From: Rhodococcus koreensis
Lineage (GTDB): Bacteria > Actinomycetota > Actinomycetes > Mycobacteriales > Mycobacteriaceae
Assembly (NCBI RefSeq): GCF_900105905.1
Contig: NZ_FNSV01000005.1
Location: 496,001-560,000 of the forward strand
Length of the DNA stretch: 64,000 nt
Direction: 5' to 3'
The translations under genes were made by a program, and so were the position numbers. Numbering within the stretch: the first letter of the stretch is position 1; every line of letters starts with the position of its first letter. Shown in pieces: positions 48,311-58,511 of this stretch. The notes under the pieces are model-generated. The model was not told the DNA's origin and did not search any database. It worked only from the letters and a program-made list of their open reading frames with translations.

Positions 48311-48455
48311 ACCGAATCCCTATTGTGTAGTGCACGCTCATCGGCGTTGGTTGCAGAGTGACTGGCCAGACCAGAGTCCCGGACTTCACGGCAGGTGCAG
48401 GCTCGTCGGGAAACTGCTGCCGTAGACGAATAGCTGTTGAGTGATGCTCAGCTGC

Positions 48456-49420
48456 CTACCGTGCGGTTTCGCCACCAAAGAACCTATGTGCCGGGACGGC
48501 GGTTGCCGTCGATGCTGTCGTGAGGAGCCCCCCGGTTGAGAAGTGGACGTTCCCGTTTTCCCGGGCGGTGTTGGTCCGTGCGCCGAGCGTTTTCAGGGCC
48601 TCTTCGACCGGGGCGTTGCCGAAAGCCTTCGCGATCCGCTGGTGGAGCGCGACGACTCTCTTGGTCTCCAGGAGGAATTCGTTGAGATCGCGCTCGACAG
48701 TCGCTCGCCAGTCTTCGAACTTCAGGCGTCGAGTCTCGTACTCGTTCCACTTGTCGGCGAAGTTTTCACCGTCACAGGCGGGGTTTTCCACCCAGTACCG
48801 CCCGCTGCGCTTTTCGATGTGCTCGGGCATTCGCTGTACTGCGCTCATGGTCGCGTCGACGAGGTCCGTTTCGCCCTCGTATCCCTTGCCGGCGAGGGTC
48901 GTGATGAGGCTGGACGGGGGGCGGTCGTCGAGGTCGTTGGCGAAGTAGATGTCTCTGTGTCGCTTGAGGATTTGTACGACGCGGTGGAGTGGGGTGCGTA
49001 CGCGGTGATTGGGCACTGCGTCGACCGAGCCGTACGAACTGGCCAGTATGGCGCGTTCTTCCTCGAACTGCTTGGCGCACTGGGTGCGGAACCACTCGAC
49101 GTAGGCCAGCGGGTTGGATTTCTGCCAGTTCCGTAGGTTGCGGTCCGTGAGCTCGATCGCGGTCGCCGATGGGGAATCGGCATCCGGAATGGCGGGAAGC
49201 ACGTCCATGTGGAAGTTGTCGTAGTGCAGGCACCAGGAGCGTCGGCCTTCGGAGACTTTGCCGGGGCTCTCGCACGCCTGACCGTCATGATCCTTGCGGT
49301 AGTCGTCAAGCAGTGCGCCTACCCTGTTTTTGAGTTCCTGCTGCGTGGTAGAGGTCTTTGCGACGTCGAGTTGGGACACGAGGTCCAGGTCGTACTCGTT
49401 TCGCTCTCCCACACACCCCA
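48456..49420 (-). pseudogene. CD-NTase (cGAS/DncV-like nucleotidyltransferase), N-terminally truncated
   Basis: The minus strand carries ERNEYDLDLVSQLDVAKT (the D-x-D metal pair), then RRSWCLHYDNFHMDVLPAIP (third aspartate in HMD). LRNWQKSNPLAYVEWF, RTPLHRVVQILKRHRDIYF, and the end ATAVPAHRFFGG follow. These match SMODS-type CD-NTases that make cyclic oligonucleotides in CBASS anti-phage systems. The N-terminal GS motif and first helix are missing: beyond about 49420 the frame is open but has no homology. No effector, Cap2/Cap3 or HORMA/TRIP13 gene adjoins it. It is probably a broken defence gene; a frame further open to 49832 is not considered real. Confidence 0.78.
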
Positions 49421-49824
49421 GGCAGCCTCCAGGATCGACCACAACCGGCGCAACGACCACCCCGATAGGGAAGACCGACCCGGCGGCACCCGTCCCGGTC
49501 GACAACCGCAGGGAGCTACCGCCCCGACCCCGGGGTCGCAAACGAAAAGACGTGTTTGCAGCACCCCCGGACCCGGCACGGTCCTGACGCACCCAGCCGA
49601 CGGGACGCCCACCACCTCCACACCCGCCCTTGCAGGCACCCTGCAAACCTGCAAAACGACCCGCAACCTGCAAACGCCCCCCTTCGGACCTAGGAGTTCG
49701 TCGTAGATACTGCGGCGCGGGGCCGGCTTTTTCGCGCTGAGTGCGACGAGGTTCGCCGTGGTTGCGACGAACTATGGATGCCGGCGAGCCGCCAGGGCAG
49801 TAATGGCTGCTATCGCGACCACAG
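49421..49824. other. Non-coding region with TTTGCAGG-type repeats
   Basis: About 400 bases between the truncated CD-NTase and the acyl-CoA ligase promoter area. It contains the short repeats at 49629-49674 and otherwise GC-rich sequence with no family-like translation. Confidence 0.4.
49629..49674. repeat. Iteron-like CCTGCAAA repeats
   Basis: CCTGCAAA occurs at 49640-49647, 49648-49655 and 49667-49674, and an inverted form CTTGCAGG at 49629-49636. The density suggests a protein-binding array (replication, partition or a regulator), but no rep or par gene adjoins it. Confidence 0.45.
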
Positions 49825-49982
49825 GTGCACACCGGCGGGGCGGAGGCGTTCGGGGGTCTCGCCTTAATTGTGCACCGTGCACTACTGCTCCTATGAAGTT
49901 CGTCATCGCAGCCAATGTATTGCGCAGTAGCCCGCCGTAGTGTTCCAAGTCACATACATCCATCTACTGCACAGGAGTGCAC
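49825..49982. promoter_or_regulatory. Four GTGCAC palindromes before the acyl-CoA ligase
   Basis: GTGCAC occurs at 49825, 49870, 49877 and 49977. The last is part of TGCAC-AGGA-GTGCA (49968-49981), an inverted repeat that encloses the ribosome site of the ligase gene. A repressor bound there would block initiation. The PucR protein at 54869 is a candidate; inference. Confidence 0.42.
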
Positions 49983-51440
49983 ATGGCACCGGCTTACCTC
50001 CCTTGGCTGCTGGCTGAGCCGTTCGGGTCTGCACCCGCGATCCGAGACGACCTCCGCGAGTTCTCATTCGAGCAACTCGACGCGAGGGTGGCCGCCGTTG
50101 CCGCCCAGTTCGCCGGACGAGATGTGGGTCGTGGCGACGTTGTGGCCGTGATGCTGCCCAACCGCAGCGAGCTTGTCGTCGCCATCTTTGCCGCCTGGCG
50201 CCTTGGCGCCGCCGTGACTCCGGTCAACCCAAATTTCACCGAACAGGAGGCCACCCATCAGATCGCCGATGCCGGCGCCACGCTGGTCGTGAACGCCGGT
50301 CCCGGCGCCCCCACCGGCGGCAAGCCAACAATCGCCGTGGACGACCTCGCCGAACATTCCACCGGGGAGGTGCCTGCACCGGTCGTACTCGCAGACAGCG
50401 ACATGGCCCTGGTGATCTACACGAGCGGCTCCACCGGCCGACCCAAGGGCGTCATGATCACACATGGCAACGCCGACGCCATGACGGCTTCGATCGTCGA
50501 GGTGATGGCGCTCACCACCAGTGACCACTGCCTTCTCATCCTCCCGCTGTTCCACGCAAATGCGCTCATGGTGAGCCTCCTCGCGTCCCTGCGCGTGGGC
50601 GCCCAACTGACCGTGGTGGGCAAGTTTTCTCCAGACACCTTCTTCCACGCCGTCGAGAAGCACCGCCCCTCCTACTTCTCGGGCGTCCCCACCATCTTCG
50701 CGCTCCTGGTGACCAAGGCCGCCGAACGCGACACCGACCTGTCCTCGCTGCGCTTCGCCATCTGCGGCGCCGCCCCCGCCACCCGCGAACTGCTCCAGGC
50801 CTCCGAGGAGATGCTCGGAGCCCCGCTGCTGGAGGGCTACGGCCTCACCGAAGCCACCTGCGCGTCCGCCATCAACCCCCTCGTCGGCCTCCGCAAGATC
50901 GGCACGGTCGGCCCATCCCTTCCCGGTCAAAGCATCCGGGTGGTCGACGATGAGCTGCGCGACGTGCCCACCGGCGAGACCGGCGAGGTGCTGATCACCG
51001 GACCCGTCGTGATGGCCGGCTACCTCGGGAACCCCGAGGCTACCGAGAAGACCATCGTCGACGGCTGGGTCCGCACCGGCGACGTGGGCGTGCTCGACTC
51101 CGACGGCTACCTGACCCTGGTGGACCGCATCAAGGACATGATCATCCGCGGGGGAGAGAACCTCTACCCCAAGGAGATCGAGAACGCGATCGGCAGTCTG
51201 CCCGGTGTGCTCGAAGTGGCCGTGATCGGCAGACCTGACGACGTGATGGGAGAAGTGCCTGTCGCGTTTGTGGTCCCGTACCCGGACGCCTCACTGACTC
51301 CCGAGACCGTGATCGAGCACTGTCGCAACCTGCTCACACGGGTCAAGGTGCCCGTCGCCGTGGACATCGTGACCGAACTCCCCAAGAACCCCGTGGGGAA
51401 GATCGACAAGCCCGGACTGCGCAAGGCGCTCGTCGGCTGA
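49983..51440 (+). CDS. AMP-forming acyl-CoA synthetase
   Basis: 485 residues. VIYTSGSTGRPKGVMITHGN is the phosphate loop, EGYGLTEATCASAI the A5 motif, GWVRTGDVGVLDSDGYL and DRIKDMIIRGGENLYPKEIE the hinge region, and KNPVGKIDKPGLRK the catalytic lysine. The ATG at 49983 sits eight bases after AGGAG; the GTG at 49977 is too close. It activates a fatty or aromatic acid. Followed by a DUF3556 gene in the same direction. Confidence 0.88.
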   Translation: MAPAYLPWLLAEPFGSAPAIRDDLREFSFEQLDARVAAVAAQFAGRDVGRGDVVAVMLPNRSELVVAIFAAWRLGAAVTPVNPNFTEQEATHQIADAGATLVVNAGPGAPTGGKPTIAVDDLAEHSTGEVPAPVVLADSDMALVIYTSGSTGRPKGVMITHGNADAMTASIVEVMALTTSDHCLLILPLFHANALMVSLLASLRVGAQLTVVGKFSPDTFFHAVEKHRPSYFSGVPTIFALLVTKAAERDTDLSSLRFAICGAAPATRELLQASEEMLGAPLLEGYGLTEATCASAINPLVGLRKIGTVGPSLPGQSIRVVDDELRDVPTGETGEVLITGPVVMAGYLGNPEATEKTIVDGWVRTGDVGVLDSDGYLTLVDRIKDMIIRGGENLYPKEIENAIGSLPGVLEVAVIGRPDDVMGEVPVAFVVPYPDASLTPETVIEHCRNLLTRVKVPVAVDIVTELPKNPVGKIDKPGLRKALVG

Positions 51441-51586
51441 CCTCGCGCGAGGGCGAGGCCACTCCGTCGTCGTACGACCTCCCCGTGTCCCTTCCGTCCC
51501 TTCTTTTCTCATATCGACAGTCGACGATCGTCGATTTTCGTTTCTTCGTGCCCAAACGCACCACTCAACTCGCCCCAGGAGGAGTC

Positions 51587-53452
51587 ATGGGTTTTCGCCA
51601 AGCCGACGTTCCCGACGTGGACCCGGCAGAATTCGAAAAGATACCGACCATGGAGCGGATGAAGCTGCTCTGCCTGCACTGGGTGGACTATGGCTTCGGC
51701 GCCCCCAAGATCATGCACTCGTTGTACCTGGTCAAGGGCCTGTTCTTCATCATCGCCGGCTGGCTTCTCATCGGCCTCACCACTCCCGGCTTGCCGCTGC
51801 TCGACCTGGGCGCCTGGTGGGGCGAGATGATCGTCCTACAGAAGTCCATGCTGTGGGTGGTGCTCTGGTCTGCCACCGGCTTCAACGAATCGTGGGGCCC
51901 GCTGGCGTTCAAGTTCACACCCAACACTGCCGGGTACCGCTACTGGATCCGCACCGGTACCCTGCGGCTCCCGCCCTGGCCCGGCAAGATCCCGCTGACC
52001 GGCGGTGACGAGCGCAAGGCCATCGACGTGTGGCTGTACCTCGGGATGCTCGCCTCCCTCGTCGCGGGCCTGGTGTTGCCCGGCCAGCAGACCGCCGCCG
52101 CCTACAGTGAGCCCGGCCTCCTGCCGATGTGGCCCTTCATCGCCTTTATCGCCTTTCAGCTGGTCATGGGACTGCGGGACAAGGTCGCCTTCCTGGCCTC
52201 CCGCCCCGAGCAGTACTCCGTGATGCTGCTCGCCTTTGGTGTCCTGACCAACTACGCCGCCGGGCACGTGGACATGATCGTGGTAGCCAAGATCGCGATC
52301 TTCGCCGTCTGGTGGGGCGCGTTCCTGTCCAAGATCGGGCATCACTTCACGCCCACCGTGCAGACTATGCTCACCAATTCGCCGATCAACAAGTCCAAGA
52401 CCCTGCGACGCGCGCTCTACCGCAACGTGCCCGAGGACCTGCTGCCCTCCCGTCTCGCCTGGTTCTGCGCACACGTCCTCGGCACGGTCGTCGAGTTCCT
52501 GGTGCCGATAGTCCTGCTCTTCACCACCAACTGGGTGGTGGCAGTGCTCGCCGCAGCGTTCATGACGTGCTTCCACGCCTTCATCTACTCGATGTTCGCC
52601 GTGGCCATGCCGCAGGAATGGAACCTCTACTTCGGCTTCCTCTCCCCGTTCGTGTTCCTCGGCTTCTTCGCCGGCGACGGCTACGCCGTGTGGGACGCGA
52701 GCAATCCCTGGATCGTGGTGGCGGCCGCGGTCTTGACCCTCACCCTGCCGATCGTAGGCAACTTCCGACCCGACCTGATCTCGTTCCTGCTGTCCATGCG
52801 TCAGTACGCCGGTAACTGGTCGTCCGCCACCATGGCGTTCCGGAACAACGGCTGCGAGGCCAAGCTGGACAGCCCCGACTTCATCACCGAGATCACCTCG
52901 CACAAGCACCAGCTGTCCAGCCTGTTCGGGCCTGAAGCCGCCGAGATCTTCCTCCAGAAGACCGCCGCCTTCCGGCTCTTGAATTCTCAAGGACGGGGCC
53001 ATATGTCGCTGATGATGGATCACCTCGACGACCTGGACAATTACCGGTTTCGCGAGGGCGAGATGATGTGCACGTTCTTCGTGGGCTGGCAGTTCGGCGA
53101 CGGGCACCTGTTCAACCCCTTCACCATCGCCGCCATCCAGAAGCGGTGCCACTTCGAGCCCGGCGAGTTCATCACCGTCTGGACCGAGTCGCAGCCACTG
53201 CACAAGAAAACCCTCGAGTACAAGGTGATCGACGCGGCGCTCGGTGTGGTCGAGACCGGCTACTACGTGGTGAAGGACGCGCTCGCAGAGCAGCCGTGGC
53301 TGCCCAACGGGCCGATCAACTACACCGTCACCTGGCGCGATCCCGACTATGTTCCCGCAGGGGCCAGTCCCGACTATGTTCCCGCAGGGGCCAGTCCCGA
53401 CTATGTTCCCGCAGGGGCCAGTAGGGATCCCATACCAGAGGTGGCAGGCTGA
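51587..53452 (+). CDS. DUF3556 membrane protein with C-terminal 9-residue tandem repeat
   Basis: 621 residues from the ATG at 51587, preceded by AGGAGGAG. ERMKLLCLHWVDYGFGAPK opens a segment with about eight membrane helices (for example LFFIIAGWLLIGLTTPGLPL and VVEFLVPIVLLFTTN). A soluble C-terminal part from about residue 420 has FRNNGCEAKLDSPDF and MCTFFVGWQFGDGHLFNPF. The family occurs in mycolic-acid actinobacteria and has no assigned function. The end carries PDYVPAGAS three times, encoded by a 27-base perfect repeat. It lies between an acyl-CoA ligase and a flavoprotein, so a role in lipid or terpenoid modification is possible. Confidence 0.8.
   Translation: MGFRQADVPDVDPAEFEKIPTMERMKLLCLHWVDYGFGAPKIMHSLYLVKGLFFIIAGWLLIGLTTPGLPLLDLGAWWGEMIVLQKSMLWVVLWSATGFNESWGPLAFKFTPNTAGYRYWIRTGTLRLPPWPGKIPLTGGDERKAIDVWLYLGMLASLVAGLVLPGQQTAAAYSEPGLLPMWPFIAFIAFQLVMGLRDKVAFLASRPEQYSVMLLAFGVLTNYAAGHVDMIVVAKIAIFAVWWGAFLSKIGHHFTPTVQTMLTNSPINKSKTLRRALYRNVPEDLLPSRLAWFCAHVLGTVVEFLVPIVLLFTTNWVVAVLAAAFMTCFHAFIYSMFAVAMPQEWNLYFGFLSPFVFLGFFAGDGYAVWDASNPWIVVAAAVLTLTLPIVGNFRPDLISFLLSMRQYAGNWSSATMAFRNNGCEAKLDSPDFITEITSHKHQLSSLFGPEAAEIFLQKTAAFRLLNSQGRGHMSLMMDHLDDLDNYRFREGEMMCTFFVGWQFGDGHLFNPFTIAAIQKRCHFEPGEFITVWTESQPLHKKTLEYKVIDAALGVVETGYYVVKDALAEQPWLPNGPINYTVTWRDPDYVPAGASPDYVPAGASPDYVPAGASRDPIPEVAG
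53342..53422 (+). repeat. 27-base tandem repeat, three perfect copies
   Basis: Three identical units (53342-53368, 53369-53395, 53396-53422) encode PDYVPAGAS at the end of the DUF3556 protein. The absence of any substitution implies recent expansion; copy number may vary among strains. Confidence 0.92.
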
Positions 53453-53456
53453 ACTG

Positions 53457-54872
53457 ATGACCACCGCCGTCGTCGTCGGTAGCGGGCCCAACGGCCTAGC
53501 CGCCGCCCTGACACTCGCCGCCGAGGGAGTGGACGTGACCGTTCTGGAAGCGTCCGACTCCCCCGGCGGCGGCACCCGGTCCGGCGAGGTGACGTTGCCC
53601 GGACTCCTCCACGACCACTGCTCCGGCTTCCACCCGCTCGCGTTGGATACCGGATTCAGCCGACAGTTCGACCTCGCCGCGCACGGTCTCGAGTGGCTGT
53701 GGCCCGAGGTCCAGTACGCGCACCCGCTCCACGGCGGGCGGGGGGCCGCGGTGGTGCGGTCCGTCGAAGAGACCGCCGCGGGGCTCGGCGGTGACGGTTC
53801 CTCGTACCGCCGGATGTTCGGCCCCCTCTCCGCGCATTTCCACGACATCGTGGGCGAATTCCTCCAACCGATGGTGCACGTGCCCCGCCACCCCTTCGCC
53901 CTGGGCTGGTTCGGTGTGCATGCAGCGTTGCCGGCCACCGTGCTCGCGCGGCGCTGGCGGACCGATGGGGCGCGGGCCCTGTTCGGCGGGGTGGCAGCGC
54001 ACGCGTTTCGGCCGTTCGGTTCGGTGATGTCGTCGGCGATCGGCGTGGCGCTGGGGACCGCGGCGCACCGCTACGGTTGGCCGGTCGCGCGCGGGGGCTC
54101 GGCTGCGATCTCGCGGGCGATGGTCTCGGCGCTCGAGTCGTACGGCGGACGGGTGGAGACCGGAGCCCTGGTGCGCGACCACCGCGAGCTGGGCCGGCCC
54201 GACATCCTCATGCTCAACACCGCGCCCGCCGCAGCTGCATCGGTGTTGGGCTCTGCGCAGCCCCCGCGGATCGCCCGCGCCTACAGCCGGTTCCGGCACG
54301 GGCCCGGCGCGTTCCAGGTGTCGTATGCCGTCGAGGGCGGCATCCCATGGGAGTACGAACCCTCCCGGCGTGCGGGGACCGTGCACGTGGGCGGGAACTT
54401 CGAAGAGATCGCCGCCGCCGAACGCGACGTGGTGCGCGGCGTGATGCCCGATCGGCCATTCGTGTTGGTGGGGCAGCAGTCCGTCGCGGACACTGGGCGT
54501 GCATCGGACGGGGTGCATCCCGTCGACGTCTACGCCCACGTGCCGTCGGGTTGGAGCGGCGACGCCACCGAGATCATCACCGCGCAGATCGAGCGGTACG
54601 CTCCGGGCTTCCGAGCGCGGATCCTGTCGACGCGTTCGCGGTCGGTGGCGCAGATCGAGCAAGCCAATCCCAACTACGTGGGCGGCGACATTATCACCGG
54701 TGCGAATACGGCCCGGCAGTTGGTGTTCCGTCCGCGCGTGACTCTGCAGCCGTATGCCACCGGCGTCCCCGGCGCCTACCTCTGCTCGGCCGCCGCCCCA
54801 CCCGGAGCAGGCGCGCACGGCATGGCCGGCTGGAACGCCGCCCGCGCCGCGCTGGCAGACCTGGCGCGATGA
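53457..54872 (+). CDS. FAD-dependent oxidoreductase, phytoene dehydrogenase-like
   Basis: 471 residues. VVVGSGPNGLAAALTLAAEG is the FAD loop, and DVTVLEASDSPGGGTRSGEV the second strand with the GGGTR motif of phytoene desaturase-like enzymes. GGSAAISRAMVSALESYGGR and the C-terminal YLCSAAAPPGAGAHGMAGWN bind FAD. The ATG at 53457 is four bases after the DUF3556 stop; the frame is open upstream through the repeat but that extension is repeat-derived. It probably oxidises a lipid or isoprenoid. The stop overlaps the next start by ATGA. Confidence 0.85.
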   Translation: MTTAVVVGSGPNGLAAALTLAAEGVDVTVLEASDSPGGGTRSGEVTLPGLLHDHCSGFHPLALDTGFSRQFDLAAHGLEWLWPEVQYAHPLHGGRGAAVVRSVEETAAGLGGDGSSYRRMFGPLSAHFHDIVGEFLQPMVHVPRHPFALGWFGVHAALPATVLARRWRTDGARALFGGVAAHAFRPFGSVMSSAIGVALGTAAHRYGWPVARGGSAAISRAMVSALESYGGRVETGALVRDHRELGRPDILMLNTAPAAAASVLGSAQPPRIARAYSRFRHGPGAFQVSYAVEGGIPWEYEPSRRAGTVHVGGNFEEIAAAERDVVRGVMPDRPFVLVGQQSVADTGRASDGVHPVDVYAHVPSGWSGDATEIITAQIERYAPGFRARILSTRSRSVAQIEQANPNYVGGDIITGANTARQLVFRPRVTLQPYATGVPGAYLCSAAAPPGAGAHGMAGWNAARAALADLAR

Positions 54873-56203
54873 CTGAGTCTTGGAGCCTTCCAGGCAAGCT
54901 CAGCGTGGATCCGCAGAATCTCGAGCGGCTCCGTGAACTCACCAGGAAGATCGGGGAGCGCCTCCAGCGAGAGACCGATGCGATCAGTCACGGGATGACC
55001 GCCGAGATCGCGGCTGCGGTCGGTGAGCTCGACGACCGGGCGATGCGTGACGCTCTCCACTCCAGCGTCACGGACAATGTCGAGGTCATGATCGATCAGC
55101 TTGCGCACTCCAAAGCGGTGTCCGACCTGCCTTCGTTGCCGCATGCGCACCGGTACGCCGAGGAGCTCGCGCGGCAGGACGTTCCCGAGTCTTCATTGCG
55201 TCGTGCCTATCACGTGGGATCCCACTACTTGCTGGCTCGCATCTTCGACCAGGTGCAGGAGATTGACTGTCCGCCTCACGAGCAGCCGCCGCTCTACCGT
55301 CACCTGGCGGGCTGGCTGTACCAATACATCGACGCGATCACGCGCCAGGTGATTGCCACATATCAGGAGGAGCAGCGGTCCTCCCACGAGCGGGCTGCGC
55401 GCACCACTTTCACCTGGGTCAATCGTGTCCTCGAGGCCGAGGACGTGTCCCCTAGAGAGTTCTCCGCTGCCACCAAATACCGGCTCGACCAGGTACACGT
55501 GGCATGCCGAGTGTGGGTCGACGATCGCGCCGACCAGCCCGCGCATACCCCCGCGCTCGCCCCTCTCATCGACCAGGTCCGCGCGATGCTTGGAGGTCGC
55601 GACGATCCACTCGTGGTAGTGACCGGTCGGCGCGAGGCGGACGTGTGGTTTGGTGGCGTGCACCGCGTCGACACCCGTGCTTTTGACTCGGTGGTAGCTT
55701 CTGCAGGTGGGTCCCGCCTCGCATTCGGTTCACCTGGGTTCGGACCGGCCGGATTCCGCGCAAGCCGGTCCCAGGCGCACCAGGCGTCGCGGATCGCGCA
55801 CGTCGCAAGTGACCCGACCGCGCGCGTGACCTCCTATGCGGACGAGGGGATCCCGGTGATCTCCCGACTCATCGACGACCTCCCCGCCACCCGCGCCTGG
55901 GTTCACGATGTGCTGGGGGAGTTGGCGGTCGACTCCGACGCCGCCGCTCGTCAGCGTGACACCGTACGCGTGTTCCTCGAGTCCGCGTTCAGCTACTCAG
56001 CGACGGCGTCGCAGCTCATGCTCCACCGCAACTCGATCCGCTACCGGCTGGAGAAAGCCTCGCTGCAACTGGGCCGCGGCGTCGCCGACAAGCCACTCGA
56101 CACGCAACTCGCGCTGGCCCTGTGCCGCGTCCTCGGCTCAGTCGTACTCGTGCCCGAGAGCGGGCCCGGGACAGCCGGCGCATCATCTCCCGCGCGGGAA
56201 TGA
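54869..56203 (+). CDS. PucR/CdaR-family transcriptional regulator
   Basis: 444 residues. The C-terminus has RVFLESAFSYSATASQLMLH followed by RNSIRYRLEKAS, the PucR-type HTH. The middle part (DQVHVACRVWVDD) resembles the GGDEF-like linker domain, and the N-terminal helical region (HAHRYAEELARQDVPESSLR) is typical of actinobacterial members. The ATG at 54869 overlaps the flavoprotein stop. It ends the operon and likely regulates it in response to a pathway acid or CoA ester. Confidence 0.85.
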   Translation: MTESWSLPGKLSVDPQNLERLRELTRKIGERLQRETDAISHGMTAEIAAAVGELDDRAMRDALHSSVTDNVEVMIDQLAHSKAVSDLPSLPHAHRYAEELARQDVPESSLRRAYHVGSHYLLARIFDQVQEIDCPPHEQPPLYRHLAGWLYQYIDAITRQVIATYQEEQRSSHERAARTTFTWVNRVLEAEDVSPREFSAATKYRLDQVHVACRVWVDDRADQPAHTPALAPLIDQVRAMLGGRDDPLVVVTGRREADVWFGGVHRVDTRAFDSVVASAGGSRLAFGSPGFGPAGFRASRSQAHQASRIAHVASDPTARVTSYADEGIPVISRLIDDLPATRAWVHDVLGELAVDSDAAARQRDTVRVFLESAFSYSATASQLMLHRNSIRYRLEKASLQLGRGVADKPLDTQLALALCRVLGSVVLVPESGPGTAGASSPARE

Positions 56204-56214
56204 GAGCCACCGGC

Positions 56215-57057
56215 TATAGCGTTTCGGGTTGGGTGTTTCGGGCGTGGATTCGGTGCTCGGCAACGCGTGGTCGCCCGACGCGGTCGGGTGGTCGTCGGGG
56301 TCCAGGGCCGCGAAGGTTGATTTCCTTTCGTCTCGATCGTCGGATTGGTGCTGGTCAGTGGGGGTCGGGGATTGCGTTGAGACGGGCCAATGCGGATCAG
56401 CAAGTCGATCCAGGGTGCGTGGGCGGACAGCCGCAGGTGCACTTTTCGTGCGTGGCGGGCGATGCGGCCGGCGGTCGCGAACAGGCGTAGTCGTAGCCGT
56501 TTTGGCTCCCACCGACTGGCTTGGTCGTCGGTGAGCGCGAGCTTCTGCATCCATGCAGTGACCTCGACGGCGAGGGCGACGAGGGCGAGCCAGATCCGAT
56601 TCTGATCGAAACCGTGCAGCGGAAGGTTCTCGAGGCCGGTGTCTTTCAGGATGCGGATCCGGTCTTCGCAGCGTGCCCGGCGCCGGTGCCGCAGTTCCAG
56701 ATCGGGCAATTGTCCACCTTCGGTGTTGGTGACGAACGCGGTCAACCGCAGCCCGTCACGGTCGGTGAAGCGCAGTTGTGCACCGGGGTGTGGGCGTTCT
56801 TTGCGGACCGTGACTCGCATCCCGTCGGGCCAGCCCGGCAGCTCGAGCAGACTGGTTACCTCCGTCACCCAGGCGCCGTCGCGGGGTTGCCCGTCGGCGT
56901 TGTAGGCGGGGATCCAAGCGTGTTCGGAAAGGGCGTCGATGGCGGTGACGATGGTGTCGGTGAGACCGAATCCGATCGAGTACGACAACTTCTGTGTGGT
57001 CAGGTAGTCGATGAGGGCATGGGTGCCGCCGGCCGCGTCGGTTCGGATCAGTACCAT
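56215..57057 (-). pseudogene. IS1380-family transposase fragment
   Basis: The minus strand reads VLIRTDAAGGTHALIDYL, LSYSIGFGLTDTIVTAIDAL, RCEDRIRILKDTGLENLPLH and IWLALVALAVEVTAWMQKLA, the C-terminal half of an IS1380 transposase. A frame change near 56400 disrupts the C-terminus. The N-terminal half, including the first catalytic aspartate, is missing beyond 57057. A dead fragment. Confidence 0.8.
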
Positions 57058-57250
57058 TCAGGTGAATGGCAGGCGGGCGCATACGAAGTCGTGCACGTGT
57101 AGACATCGATGGGACTGGGTCGACGCGCCTTCTGGTGCGTCGCAGTTCGACGTCCGGTGTGGCGGGGGGAGGCGATCATCCACGTCCACTGAACCGTCTA
57201 AGCTGCATCGGATCTCGGTGACGGCACCGGCAGTAATAGAGGAGTTCGTG

Positions 57251-58283
<1,033 letters not shown>

Positions 58284-58511
58284 GACTGAGCGGGGCCCGG
58301 GAGCGACGCGAACCGTTGCAGTGTCCCGACGAAGTCCGCCGCGGTCATCGCGATCGGGCCCTCCGAGAGATCAGCCCGCCCTTGCGCACTCACCGTGACC
58401 GCACCGACACGACGGGACGGCGGCGTCTCGGCAACGCACGCCGTGAGCCCCCTCCCGTGTCGGCGATGTATACCGGCTGACCGATACACATGATCCGGTT
58501 TGTCTGATTAC

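Noticed and set aside
49421..49832. Upstream extension of the CD-NTase frame
   Set aside because: Glycine/arginine-rich with no homology and no GS motif; it is open only because of high GC.
53349..53456. Upstream extension of the flavoprotein through the tandem repeat
   Set aside because: The extension is repeat-derived and precedes the FAD-binding start; the ATG at 53457 fits the family.
51836..53938. 700-codon minus-strand frame opposite DUF3556
   Set aside because: Same shadow effect; composition is unlike protein, while the plus strand has membrane helices and a strong ribosome site.
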